The notes beneath the pieces were generated by a model. The model had not been told where the DNA came from and did not search any database. It saw only the letters and a program-made list of their open reading frames with translations. A stretch of 64,000 bases of DNA. It comes from Claveliimonas bilis. GTDB taxonomy: Bacteria > Bacillota > Clostridia > Lachnospirales > Lachnospiraceae. The translations under genes and the position numbers were made by a program. The stretch covers positions 1,116,001-1,180,000 of the forward strand of contig NZ_AP027742.1 in assembly GCF_030296775.1 (NCBI RefSeq), given 5' to 3'. Below, one piece after another: positions 1 through 9,200 of this stretch (the first letter of the stretch is position 1; each line of letters begins with the position of its first letter).

Positions 1-336
1 AAAACTTCGTATGAATTATTGTGGAAAGAATTGAAAAATGCGAATGTCGGGTCGGCTAATATGCTTATGAATGTTATGCGACGCATTTTAGAACATTATT
101 TCATGATTATCGGTGGGATTGATTACGAGAAATGTATCAATCAAATTGAAGGTACAGATAAAATAATTTGTAAGGCGTTGGTTTCTTTTATAAATGATGG
201 TTCACATTCTGTGTTTGAAGATTTAATTTTTACTCCGGACGATGGAGATATAGAAAATTATAAAAGAGTATTTAAATTGGTATTTGAAAAATTAGGTCAT
301 ATCGACCATTACAATATGATGATGAATAAAATTTAA
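1..336 (+). CDS. AAA_13-family ATPase, C-terminal end (partial)
   Basis: Frame 1 is open from the first base to the stop at 334-336, so this is the 3' end of a longer gene. The 111 visible residues contain segments such as YELLWKELKNAN, ALVSFINDGSHSVFEDL and HIDHYNMMM, which I recognise as the tail of AAA_13 ATPases. That group includes the anticodon nucleases RloC and PrrC, and uncharacterised mobile-element ATPases. The Walker motifs and any nuclease domain would lie upstream, outside the window. It probably belongs to the element's defence cargo. The family call rests on memory of conserved tail motifs. Confidence 0.6.
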   Translation, partial: KTSYELLWKELKNANVGSANMLMNVMRRILEHYFMIIGGIDYEKCINQIEGTDKIICKALVSFINDGSHSVFEDLIFTPDDGDIENYKRVFKLVFEKLGHIDHYNMMMNKI

Positions 337-427
337 ATTGGCAATTTATTCGATAACATAGTGGCATGATTCGCTTAGACAAAGATGAATAGGAAGAGGT
401 AATGAAAGCTACGAAATGATTGACACT

Positions 428-470
428 GCAGTACATACCTGTTACACTTCGTGTAACAGGTATGTACTGC
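428..470. repeat. Perfect 20-bp palindrome with 3-nt loop
   Basis: Bases 428-447 are exactly complementary to 451-470, leaving only TTC as the loop. The core reads GTTACAC/GTGTAAC. It lies 91 bases after the AAA gene and just before the AbiF RNA promoter. No T-tract follows directly, although TTCTTTTTTG occurs about 20 bases on, so it may serve as a terminator for the upstream gene, or it may be a mobile-element end or protein site. Confidence 0.75.
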
Positions 471-512
471 AAGAAATAGTGGGAGCTTGTATTCTTTTTT
501 GAAAAAGGAATC

Positions 513-540
513 TTGACAGCCGCAATAAAAGTTGTATAAT
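513..540 (+). promoter_or_regulatory. Consensus sigma-A promoter for the AbiF-associated RNA
   Basis: A perfect -35 box TTGACA (513-518) and a perfect -10 box TATAAT (535-540) are separated by 16 bases. Transcription should start near 547, directly in front of the first structured RNA and 69 bases before the AbiF start codon. Such a strong promoter suits constitutive production of a small RNA. Confidence 0.8.
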
Positions 541-546
541 GATAGT

Positions 547-601
547 AACAGAACCCACCACGCCTCTGATTTTCATGCGCAACCCGGTGGGACTTTTTCA
601 T
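547..601 (+). ncRNA. Candidate abiF-type structured RNA, upstream copy
   Basis: Transcription from the consensus promoter would give a short RNA whose outer stem pairs CCCACC (554-559) with GGTGGG (586-591), followed by a T-rich end ACTTTTTC. Inside is a short CGC/GCG hairpin (561-563 with 577-579) and then a single-stranded CAACCC before the closing strand. AbiF-family genes are known to be stably associated with a conserved upstream noncoding RNA, described as an RNA antitoxin. Position, promoter and fold fit that role. A second RNA of like design lies after the gene at 1551-1597. Confidence 0.6.
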
Positions 602-615
602 TTATGGGGTGTTTT

Positions 616-1524
616 ATGTATCAATATCCAAAACAAATATTAACAATGGCACAGCAGGTGCAATCATATATTGATGCGGGAATGGTAATTACTTCTCGTG
701 CGGACGTAGAAAAGGCATTAAAGTCAGTTGGATTTTATCGTTTGCGTGGATATTCGTTCCATTTATATGATAATGCTTCAAAGAAGTATGTTCCGGGAAC
801 AAAGTTTGAAGATATTTTAAAGTTGTATCAATTTGATCAGGAATTATCTGCATTGATTTTTTCAATGATTTCCAAGATTGAAGTGGCTTTGAGAGTGCGA
901 TTGGTGGAAGCGTTGCTTATACACGGAGAACCACTTGTTTTGCAGGATTCATCGATTTTTAAAGAGAAAAAACTGTATTGGCAGAATATGTCTACAGTAG
1001 CGTCAGAAATTGCTCGCTCTAATGATGTGTTTATCAAACATAATTTTGACAATCATGATGGAGAGGTGCCTGTATGGGCAGCTGTTGAAGTTCTTTCATT
1101 TGGTACGCTATCGAAAATAATTAAGAATTTGAAAACAGGTACTGGAAGTTCGTATTCTATATTAGCGGCTAATTACCAATATAAATCGAAAAAAGGAAAT
1201 TTGGTAAATCCATCACAGAAAATGCTTGCTTCATGGATACAGGGAGTTTCAGTATTGCGTAATATGTGTGCTCATAATTCCAGAATTTACAATCGCACAA
1301 TACATACGACACCGGAAATTCTGGATGCAGATAAAATCTCACCACCGCCGGCACATAACGGTTTGTATCAAATTCTATTGGCGATGAAGTATTTGCGTTC
1401 ATCCGATGAGGAGTGGACAGTATTTGTAGATGCTTTCGATAAGCTGATTCAAAATAATATCAGTGTGGTCAGTCTTACAGCAATGAATCTTCCAGCGGAT
1501 TGGAAAGTACATTTAAGTGTATAA
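616..1524 (+). CDS. abiF: AbiF/Abi_2 family abortive infection protein (HEPN ribonuclease-type toxin)
   Basis: The 302-residue protein has the Abi_2 N-terminal signature (VGFYRLRGYSF near residue 40) and a HEPN-type R-x4-H motif, RNMCAH, at residues 215-220. HEPN domains with this motif are usually metal-independent ribonucleases. AbiD/AbiF proteins stop phage growth by abortive infection, and the AbiF branch has been described as a toxin held by a noncoding RNA and as related to the ancestors of Cas13. I chose the ATG at 616 because a GGGGTG ribosome binding site precedes it and because earlier in-frame starts lie inside the upstream RNA. The gene is AT-rich and is part of the mobile element's cargo. 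Confidence 0.85.
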   Translation: MYQYPKQILTMAQQVQSYIDAGMVITSRADVEKALKSVGFYRLRGYSFHLYDNASKKYVPGTKFEDILKLYQFDQELSALIFSMISKIEVALRVRLVEALLIHGEPLVLQDSSIFKEKKLYWQNMSTVASEIARSNDVFIKHNFDNHDGEVPVWAAVEVLSFGTLSKIIKNLKTGTGSSYSILAANYQYKSKKGNLVNPSQKMLASWIQGVSVLRNMCAHNSRIYNRTIHTTPEILDADKISPPPAHNGLYQILLAMKYLRSSDEEWTVFVDAFDKLIQNNISVVSLTAMNLPADWKVHLSV

Positions 1525-1550
1525 ATGAAGTAGAGCTGCATAAAATAGTA

Positions 1551-1597
1551 AAGCAGACCTAACCAAGCATTGTTATGCTCAAACCGGTTAGGCTTTC
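1551..1597 (+). ncRNA. Second abiF-type structured RNA, downstream copy
   Basis: An outer 7-bp stem pairs CCTAACC (1558-1564) with GGTTAGG (1586-1592) and encloses an AGCAT/ATGCT hairpin (1566-1570 with 1575-1579), then CAAACC (1580-1585). The layout of outer stem, inner hairpin, CAA(A/C)CC and closing GG strand matches the upstream RNA at 547-601, while the stem bases differ in a way that keeps the pairing. A weak -10-like TAAAAT is at 1541-1546. It may be independently transcribed or cut from the abiF 3' end. Confidence 0.5.
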
Positions 1598-1637
1598 GGC
1601 GGAGTGTTACGATAAGCACTTCGCCACTTTTATTTTG
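1598..1637 (+). terminator. Terminator after abiF and its downstream RNA
   Basis: GGCGGAGTG (1599-1607) pairs with CACTTCGCC (1617-1625), with one G-T wobble, and is followed by ACTTTTATTTT. It would end transcription of abiF and the second RNA. Confidence 0.7.
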
Positions 1638-1696
1638 TGGAAATTAAATGGAATTTGGGCTTCGTCTGTTTGTAATATTTATTTTGCTGAATAATC

Positions 1697-1705
1697 TGAT
1701 ATAAT
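1697..1705 (+). promoter_or_regulatory. Extended -10 promoter for the two-gene HNH unit
   Basis: TGA-TATAAT (1697-1705) is an extended -10 element 38 bases before the start codon at 1743. No good -35 box is present at the expected distance, which is usual for extended -10 promoters. Confidence 0.5.
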
Positions 1706-1742
1706 ATTCGTAGATAAATTGTGCTATAGAAGGAGCAGATAC

Positions 1743-2660
1743 ATGAGAAGAAGTGATGGACGAGAAACTTGGCATAGATTATTAGAATGGGATAAAGGAC
1801 AAGCACCGGCAGAACGCTTGGCTGCGGTAGTGCTATTTAGTGATGGATTTAGAAATGTTGATCCGTCTCATCCATTAGGTGGCAGAGATGGGCTGAAAGA
1901 TATGATTTTAACTAATAATGGAACTAAGTGGATAGGAGCAGTTTATTTTCCAAGAGGACAGCAGAGTTTTTCTGATATTAAATCAAAATTCGAACACGAT
2001 TTACAAGGAGTGAAACAGAACGAGGCAAATGGCATTGTGTTTGTTACAAATCAGGAGTTAAGATTATCGGAACGAAAAGAATTAACGGAAATCGATGATG
2101 ATATAGATGTACAAATCTATCATTTGGAGAGACTCGCAACTTTGTTGAATTCACCGGCAAATTATGGGGTTCGTATGGAATTTCTGGAAATTGAAATGAA
2201 CAAAGAGGAACAGTTGGCCTTTTTTGCAAATCAGAATCAGAAAATATCTAATATTGAAGCCACATTAGAAAAATTGACCATAGGCTTAGAAGAATATAAA
2301 TTAAGTAAGAGACTTCCAGAAGCAAAACAGGTAGAAAATCTTTTTGAAAGTGAGGAAGAAGAATTTTATGAAGAAGATGAACCACGTAGCATAGATGAAA
2401 TAGTTGATGCTGTGGGGGGGTTTCTTGATAAGATATGGTTTGATAGGCATTTGTCTTTGAGATATCGAATCGAAACGGGGATGGAAGCCGTTGATCCGGA
2501 AATATGGAAAGGTGCGTTAAATTCTGCCCAGAAAGTAATCGATAAATACGGAGAAGAAAATCTTGGACCGTATAGTGATTTTGAATGGGGCATGCTTAAT
2601 GGTAAACTTTCTGCTCTCAGATGGGTTTTAGGCGACGACTGGGATATGTTAGATACATAA
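1743..2660 (+). CDS. Uncharacterised protein, possible nuclease-like N-domain, first gene of HNH-ATPase pair
   Basis: I do not recognise a named family for this 305-residue protein. The N-terminal 150 residues (GGRDGLKDMIL, WIGAVYFPRG, KFEHDLQ, GIVFVTNQ) resemble domains fused to many defence proteins and could be a PD-(D/E)XK-type nuclease fold, but the usual (E/Q)xK pair is not evident, so activity is uncertain. A probable coiled coil follows (residues about 160-185), then an acidic stretch, EEEEFYEEDE, and a C-terminal block ending WGMLNGKLSALRWVLGDDWDMLDT-like, split here only for length. The ATG at 1743 follows an AAGGAG site. The next gene starts 21 bases later, so the two are one operon. 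Confidence 0.6.
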   Translation: MRRSDGRETWHRLLEWDKGQAPAERLAAVVLFSDGFRNVDPSHPLGGRDGLKDMILTNNGTKWIGAVYFPRGQQSFSDIKSKFEHDLQGVKQNEANGIVFVTNQELRLSERKELTEIDDDIDVQIYHLERLATLLNSPANYGVRMEFLEIEMNKEEQLAFFANQNQKISNIEATLEKLTIGLEEYKLSKRLPEAKQVENLFESEEEEFYEEDEPRSIDEIVDAVGGFLDKIWFDRHLSLRYRIETGMEAVDPEIWKGALNSAQKVIDKYGEENLGPYSDFEWGMLNGKLSALRWVLGDDWDMLDT

Positions 2661-2681
2661 TAAGTGAAAAGGGGTGAACGT

Positions 2682-3767
2682 ATGGGATTTCCAACAAGTG
2701 TTGCAGATGACGTACTGGTTCGTTGTGGCAGACATTGCTGTTTGTGTGGAAAGTATGTAGGTCAAAAAATTGAATTGCATCACATAAAGCAAGTTGCTGA
2801 TGGCGGAGAAGATACTGCGGATAATTGTATTCCTCTGTGCTTTGATTGTCATGCAGAGGTAAAGGCTTATAATCCGCATCATCCAAAAGGGAGAAAATTT
2901 ACCGAAAAAGAGTTAAAGGGACATAGAGATAAGTGCTATGAAAGATATTCGTTAAAAAATAATGATAGTTCAGCATTAAATTCTGAAAAGCCGAAAAGTA
3001 TATTTCCACCTCCTGAGAATACGTCATTGATACGTTGGGGTTACCCAGAGCAGGATAAATTGTGTCCTGTTTTTCCGGGTAATATAGTATTGGTAGCTGG
3101 TTGTACCGGTACGAAGAAAAGTACATATTTGCACCATGTTGTCAATCAGAATATTATATCTGGTCATAGAGTAGTATATTGCTGTATGAAGGACAAACCT
3201 TTTGATGTAAGCATTGAAATAATTAGTGAAAATGCACATGTAAATGTGGAGTATATAAAGCGTGGAATGGTTACAGAAGAAGATTGGGAAAAATTAACAA
3301 GTAGCCAAGTGGCTTCGAATAGTGAAAATTTGGCACTGATTCCGTATAATGAGATTTCTGAAAGCAATAAGATTTTGGATATTGTTGAAAATTCAGGAGC
3401 GGAAATAGTTGTAATTGACGATTTCAATGGTATTATGTTGGATGATGCTGATTCAGTTGAGCGTTTTCTTTATAAATTAAAGAATATTGCTGCACAAAGC
3501 CAAACTGTTGTATTTGTAATTTATAACCTTAGTATACCGAAACAAAGGATTGATATGAGACCGATGCTGAGAGATTTTCCATCCGATAGCTATTACCGCC
3601 TCTTCGATATTATTCAGTTATTGTATAAACCGGATTTGTTTTTTTATGATGAAGATGATAAGGAAAGATTAGAGATTATTATTGTAAAAGGAGCTTTGAA
3701 GGTTCCTTACACAATAAAGTTATTAGTTCCAGATAAAATTACAGGAGTTTTTTCGTTGGCTGAGTAA
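2682..3767 (+). CDS. HNH endonuclease fused to RecA/DnaB-type ATPase
   Basis: This 361-residue protein joins two domains. Residues about 10-60 form an HNH nuclease with a zinc site: CCLC, then ELHHI, DNCIPLC and FDCH. Residues about 110-355 look like a RecA/DnaB-type ATPase, with a Walker A-like GCTGTKKS (near 140) and a Walker B AEIVVIDDFN (near 243). The Walker A is odd: the residue before the conserved lysine is lysine instead of glycine. The ATG at 2682 follows AAAAGGGGTG. It is co-transcribed with the preceding uncharacterised gene. Nuclease plus DNA-dependent motor in a cargo region suggests anti-phage defence, which is inference. Confidence 0.7.
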   Translation: MGFPTSVADDVLVRCGRHCCLCGKYVGQKIELHHIKQVADGGEDTADNCIPLCFDCHAEVKAYNPHHPKGRKFTEKELKGHRDKCYERYSLKNNDSSALNSEKPKSIFPPPENTSLIRWGYPEQDKLCPVFPGNIVLVAGCTGTKKSTYLHHVVNQNIISGHRVVYCCMKDKPFDVSIEIISENAHVNVEYIKRGMVTEEDWEKLTSSQVASNSENLALIPYNEISESNKILDIVENSGAEIVVIDDFNGIMLDDADSVERFLYKLKNIAAQSQTVVFVIYNLSIPKQRIDMRPMLRDFPSDSYYRLFDIIQLLYKPDLFFYDEDDKERLEIIIVKGALKVPYTIKLLVPDKITGVFSLAE

Positions 3768-3774
3768 ATAAGAG

Positions 3775-3817
3775 CGCCTTTGTTTCCAGATTGTAGTGGG
3801 AACAAAGGCGTTTTTTC
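3775..3817. terminator. Bidirectional terminator between convergent genes
   Basis: CGCCTTTGTT (3775-3784) pairs perfectly with AACAAAGGCG (3801-3810), followed by TTTTTT on the plus strand. It ends the HNH-ATPase operon and may also serve the XRE gene that converges from the right. Confidence 0.85.
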
Positions 3818-4632
3818 TATTTCTTACCTTTTTTACGATTCGGCAGAGCCTTTAACAGCTTTGACCTTTTAAACACATCCTTCATAACCTTATGTTCATC
3901 TACAGAAAGGTGGTCAAATGGAATCTGCATTTCGTCACAGAAGAAATGCCAGAATTCCTCGATAGGGTTGCTTTTGAATTTGAGGGTCTGCAAGAAACGC
4001 TGCACCTTTTTGTCGTTGGACATAGGCCTTTCGATTGGTGTGGATTCGGCAGCGTGTTCGTGATTTTCACGGATAGTGCGGATAATATTGTCCCAATCGC
4101 TGTGAATGGTATGGAAGAAGTATTCTTCCTCCTGGATATGCGAGCTTTCCAGAACTTTTAGATACAGGTCATTGGCATCCGGATTCTTCTGTTGAATGAT
4201 TTGTAGGCGGACAGCATCCAGCCAGTCATTCATATTTTTAATCTGCATGGTAGCAATGCCGTCAACATAAATTTCGGTATCAGTCATCAACTTTATAAAA
4301 TCTGGATGTTTGATGATTTCGCATAAGAGCCTGTTATTGAAATGTCCACTTTTCAAGAGGTCTATAGTTTCATCATCCAACATCAACTCATCTATTTCGG
4401 TGGATGTGGATTCTCTAACTTCGGTGTTTCCAACAAGCCATTCCAAAGAGACACCATAATAGTCAGCCAGACTGTTCAGTATAGCAATATTATATTCCTT
4501 ATTTTCTTTGTTTTCATACTTACTTAATGTAGAACCGGTTATTCCAACAGCAGCCGCAACAATATCTTGGGTCAGTTTGCGTTCTTTTCTTAAATCTTCT
4601 AATTTTTCTTGTATTGATAATTGAGTTTTCAT
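3817..4632 (-). CDS. XRE-family transcriptional regulator
   Basis: The 271-residue protein has an N-terminal helix-turn-helix (residues about 7-62: LEDLRKERKLTQDIVAAAVG, ITGSTLSKYENKE, LADYYGVSLEWLVG) of the Cro/C1 type. The remaining 200 residues are helical and polar with no domain I recognise. It ends in a basic tail, NRKKGKK. It is divergent from the small gene at 5023, and the space between contains two inverted repeats that could be its operators. It probably controls that gene, its own expression, or functions of the mobile element. Confidence 0.8.
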   Translation of the reverse strand: MKTQLSIQEKLEDLRKERKLTQDIVAAAVGITGSTLSKYENKENKEYNIAILNSLADYYGVSLEWLVGNTEVRESTSTEIDELMLDDETIDLLKSGHFNNRLLCEIIKHPDFIKLMTDTEIYVDGIATMQIKNMNDWLDAVRLQIIQQKNPDANDLYLKVLESSHIQEEEYFFHTIHSDWDNIIRTIRENHEHAAESTPIERPMSNDKKVQRFLQTLKFKSNPIEEFWHFFCDEMQIPFDHLSVDEHKVMKDVFKRSKLLKALPNRKKGKK

Positions 4633-5022
4633 AGGTATCCTCCTGATGCAGATATTCTACCATATTTCAGCATAAATTTACAATGTGCCTCGGGTTTTCC
4701 AATCGGAAAAAACGGGGCATTTTTGCGGGAATTTTCGACCATGGAAATAATCCGGGAATTTTGATTTTTCGGTGTATGATGTAGCCAGTTCAGAGATGAA
4801 CGAAAAATTGAATGACCGTCCGAGATGAGATAAACCGCCATGATCATAAAGGGAGCGCTTCCGTAAGGGAGACTGGACAGCACCGCACAGGGGATATGCC
4901 TCCAAGGAAACATCAAGGGTAGAACGGCAGAATCCTGTTTGTGGAATTGCAAGTACTATTGCATTTCCACATTACATAGAGATTTGACAATCTCTAAACA
5001 AAAAATAAGAAGGAGAAAACAG
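4633..5022. promoter_or_regulatory. Divergent control region with two inverted repeats
   Basis: This 390-base gap separates the XRE gene from the small gene at 5023. It holds an inverted repeat with 12-base arms and one mismatch (4941-4952 GTGGAATTGCAA with 4959-4970) and a second perfect 7-bp one (AGAGATT 4978-4984 with AATCTCT 4989-4995). Both lie within 85 bases of the start at 5023, where an operator would act. The left part (4633-4930) holds nothing I can name. Confidence 0.5.
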
Positions 5023-5331
5023 ATGAGATTATCTAAGTATGAGAAAGAAACTATTATTTTGACCAGTGAGGGTGATGACACTGTCCAGATTTACACTTTC
5101 AACGCATCGTTGAAACGTAGGCTTGCGGAATATGCAGAAAAGTATCCGCATCTGGCAAGGTTGGATAAATGGACAGCCGAAGGCAGCGTGACCTATGTTT
5201 TGGATAAATCCAGAGTGTCTATTCGTTTGCTGTCGCCACTTTCAGAGGAAAGACGGAAAGTTTTCAGTGAGTGTGGTAAAAAATACGGCATGAATGCCAG
5301 CAGAAGATTATTGGAACAAGTTGCAACTTAA
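5023..5331 (+). CDS. Small conserved mobile-element protein, unknown function
   Basis: The 102-residue soluble protein begins MRLSKYEKETIILTSEGDD and has the central pattern YTFNASLKRRLAEYAEKYP. I believe similar small proteins are frequent next to XRE regulators in Firmicutes mobile elements, but I know no function. An AAGGAG site precedes the ATG at 5023. It is divergent from the XRE regulator and probably under its control. No transmembrane segment or catalytic motif is visible. Confidence 0.7.
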   Translation: MRLSKYEKETIILTSEGDDTVQIYTFNASLKRRLAEYAEKYPHLARLDKWTAEGSVTYVLDKSRVSIRLLSPLSEERRKVFSECGKKYGMNASRRLLEQVAT

Positions 5332-5442
5332 TGTTGTTTTACAGGCGATATTCATTCAAAATGCCAGTTTCAGAGCTGGTATTTTGTAATGCTTATATAA
5401 CAGCAAGGTAAAATATCAGGTGTAATTCGACAATTCAAATAG

Positions 5443-6091
<649 letters not shown>

Positions 6092-6093
<2 letters not shown>

Positions 6094-6247
6094 ACAGGTA
6101 TTTTTACAGGAATGTGTACCTTTTCGACACCGGAAAAATACGATTTGATGCTCCCCAGAAAGCCTTTAAATATCTGGAAAAACGCTTATTTTTGTGGTAT
6201 GATTTAAGTTAATGAAAAAAACAGGCATTTTACAGAAAGGTACACAT
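6092..6247. repeat. Direct and inverted repeats downstream of the recombinase, possible res site
   Basis: A 12-base sequence ATGTGTACCTTT (6112-6123) recurs in perfect inverted form at 6236-6247. In addition, AAACAGG(T/C)ATTTT with a following ACAG occurs directly at 6092 and again near 6219. Repeated sub-sites spanning about 150 bases beside a resolvase gene are what a res site looks like. The same stretch also holds the promoter region of the helicase gene. Confidence 0.4.
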
Positions 6248-6287
6248 TTTGGAAAGTGCCGTTCGAGATAACACAGGAGGAAACATC

Positions 6288-9200
6288 ATGGTTCACACAG
6301 ATTTAAAATTTTTTACGAATGAGCCGGAAAGAGACTTATACAGCCGCTTTGCAGCCATTCTGAAAAGTAATACGCAATTCTTTGATGTTCTGGTTGGTTA
6401 TTTCAGAGCCAGCGGTTTTTTCAAAATGTACGAAGCTCTGGAACAAGTAGAGAAAATCAGAATATTGGTTGGTCTGAATGTCGATAGATATACGGTTAAA
6501 ATCATAGACCGTGTAAATGATGAAGCCAAATATGCTGCTATTTCAACTGCTGATGGCAAAGAGATTATTGCAGAAGAAATTGAAAAAGAGTTTGAAACAG
6601 CAGCAAGCTCTGCGCAGGTGGAAAAAGGTGTCCGAGTTTTTATGGATTGGCTGAAATCCGGAAAACTGGAAATGCGTATGTATACCGAAGCACCAATTCA
6701 TGCAAAGGTTTATATCATGCGTAAAGATCAGGAGAAAGTACCGGACACATTTGGAAGTGTAATTACTGGTTCCAGTAACTTTTCTGAAGCTGGTTTGGTA
6801 AATAATCTTGAATTTAACGTGGAACTAAAAGATTATGCAGATGTCAAATTTGCATTAGATAAATTTGAGGAACTGTGGGCACAGGGTACAGATATTCGTG
6901 ACACTTATATTGAAGCTGTGGAACAGCACACATGGATGAGGGATGATATTACTCCTTATCAGCTGTATTTGAAGACACTGTATGAATTCTTTAAAGAAGA
7001 AATCAATGCAGATAAAGAGAATTTTGAAACGCTGCTCCCGGAAGGATATATGCGTTTGCAGTATCAGATAGATGCGGTAACACAGGCAAGACAGAAGCTG
7101 GATGCGTATAACGGTGTATTTATTTCAGACGTTGTAGGTCTTGGTAAAACATATATCTGTGCCATGCTTGCCAATAGCTTTAACAGAAATGCATACAAGT
7201 TAATTGTATGTCCTCCGGTATTGGTTGATTACTGGAGAAGCGTTTTGCAGGAATTTGACGTTGCTCGCTGTGATGTGGAATCCCTTGGTAAGTTGGACAA
7301 GATTATTGCCAGAGGAACTGATAAGTACTCCTATGTATTTGTTGATGAAGCACATCGTTTCCGTAACAGCGGCACCGAAGCCTTTACAGAATTGCATCAG
7401 ATTTGCCGTGATAAAAAGGTAATTCTGATTTCTGCGACACCAATCAACAACTATACCAGTGACGTAGAAAATCAGATCTATCTGTTTCAGGCAAAGCAGA
7501 GCGGCACAATCAATGGCATTAAAAATATCGAAGGATTTTTCCGTGGGCTGAATGCAAAACTTGCGAAGAAACCAAAAGGTTCAGCAGCATATATGGAGCA
7601 ACTTCGAGAAAACTCGGAAATTATCCGTGACAAGCTGATTCGAGAAGTTATGATTCGTCGTACCAGAAGTGAAATTCAGCAATACTACGCAGAGGACCTT
7701 GCAAAACAGGGATTGACTTTCCCGAAAGCAGGTAGCCCGGAGAAAATTATTTATTCCTTTGATGAAGAGACAGATGATGCATTCTCTCAAACTATCAATA
7801 TCATCAAGGACTTCAAGTATGCCCGTTATACCCCGTTGCTTTATCTGAAAGATAAAAAGAAGTATGCAACCATGCTTGCAGCACAACGCAACATGGGCGG
7901 ATTTATGAAAGGTATCCTTGTGAAACGTCTGGAAAGCAGTTTTTATGCGTTCCGTAAGACTTTGGAGCGTTTCATTGAATCCTATGAGAAATTTATTGAA
8001 ATGACCAAGACTGGAAAAATCTATATCAGCAAGAAAGTAAATGTGTATGACCTTTTGGATGATGGAAATACACAGAAGCTGATGTATCTGATTGAACAGC
8101 AGGATGTCATGGAATTTGAAACAAAAGAATTTTCTTCACAGTTCTTTCGTGATTTGCAAGCAGATTTGGCACAACTGAAATCCATGCAGTTTATCTGGTC
8201 ATTGATTGGCAATGATCCAAAACTGAATGAGTTTAAGCGAAATCTTACAACAAATCCGTTGATGAAAGGCAAAAAGGCGATAGTCTTTACTGAATCTACG
8301 GAAACTGCACAGTATCTGTATGAAGAATTAAAAGAAATCTACGGAGAAAGAATTATTTATTTCAGCGGTCAGAGCAGTGCTGCATTGAAAGTTGAAATTG
8401 AAGATAGTTTCAATCCGAAATTTAAGAATAAAAACAACGATAAATATGACCTTCTTATCACTACGGACGTATTGGCAGAAGGTATCAACCTGCATCGTGC
8501 GAATGTTCTTGTGAACTATGATCTTCCTTGGAACCCAACCCGCATCATGCAGCGTGTAGGTCGTATCAATCGTGTTGGTACAGAGTACGACCGCATTTAT
8601 GTATTTAACTTCTTCCCAACTGCACAGAGCAAGAAACAGATGCCATTAGAAGAACGTATTTTGGAAAAATTACAGGCTTTCCACGATACGCTTGGCGAAG
8701 ACTTCAAATATCTGTCTGATGATGAAGAAGTATCTTCCAAAAAGCTGTTCTCGGATTTGACCTCTGATTTGGATGGTGAGGAAGAAAGTACTAATCCTGA
8801 ATTGGCTTATCTGGCTATTATCCGCCAGATTCGTGACAATGACCCGAAACTGTTTTCGATGATTAAGCGTTTGCCGAAAAAAGCAAAGGCAGGAAAGGCT
8901 TCTGAAAAGGTATCAGAAGATTCTACAGTTACTTTTATCCGTCAGGGCGCATTAAAAACATTTTTTATCAGCTCTGAAGCTGAAACTAAACAGCTGTCCT
9001 TTATGCAGGCGATTGATTTGATTAAGGCAGAACCGGATGATGCAAAAGTCAGTGTCTCAAGTAAGTTTTATGAACACTTCGACAGTAACAGCACCGCTTT
9101 TGACCAGATGCTTGTGGCAGAGGAAGAAGTTTCTACGGAAAAAGTAATGGTTGCCGGAAATGATGCGAAAATCATTCGTTTGCTGAAAGCAATGAAAACG

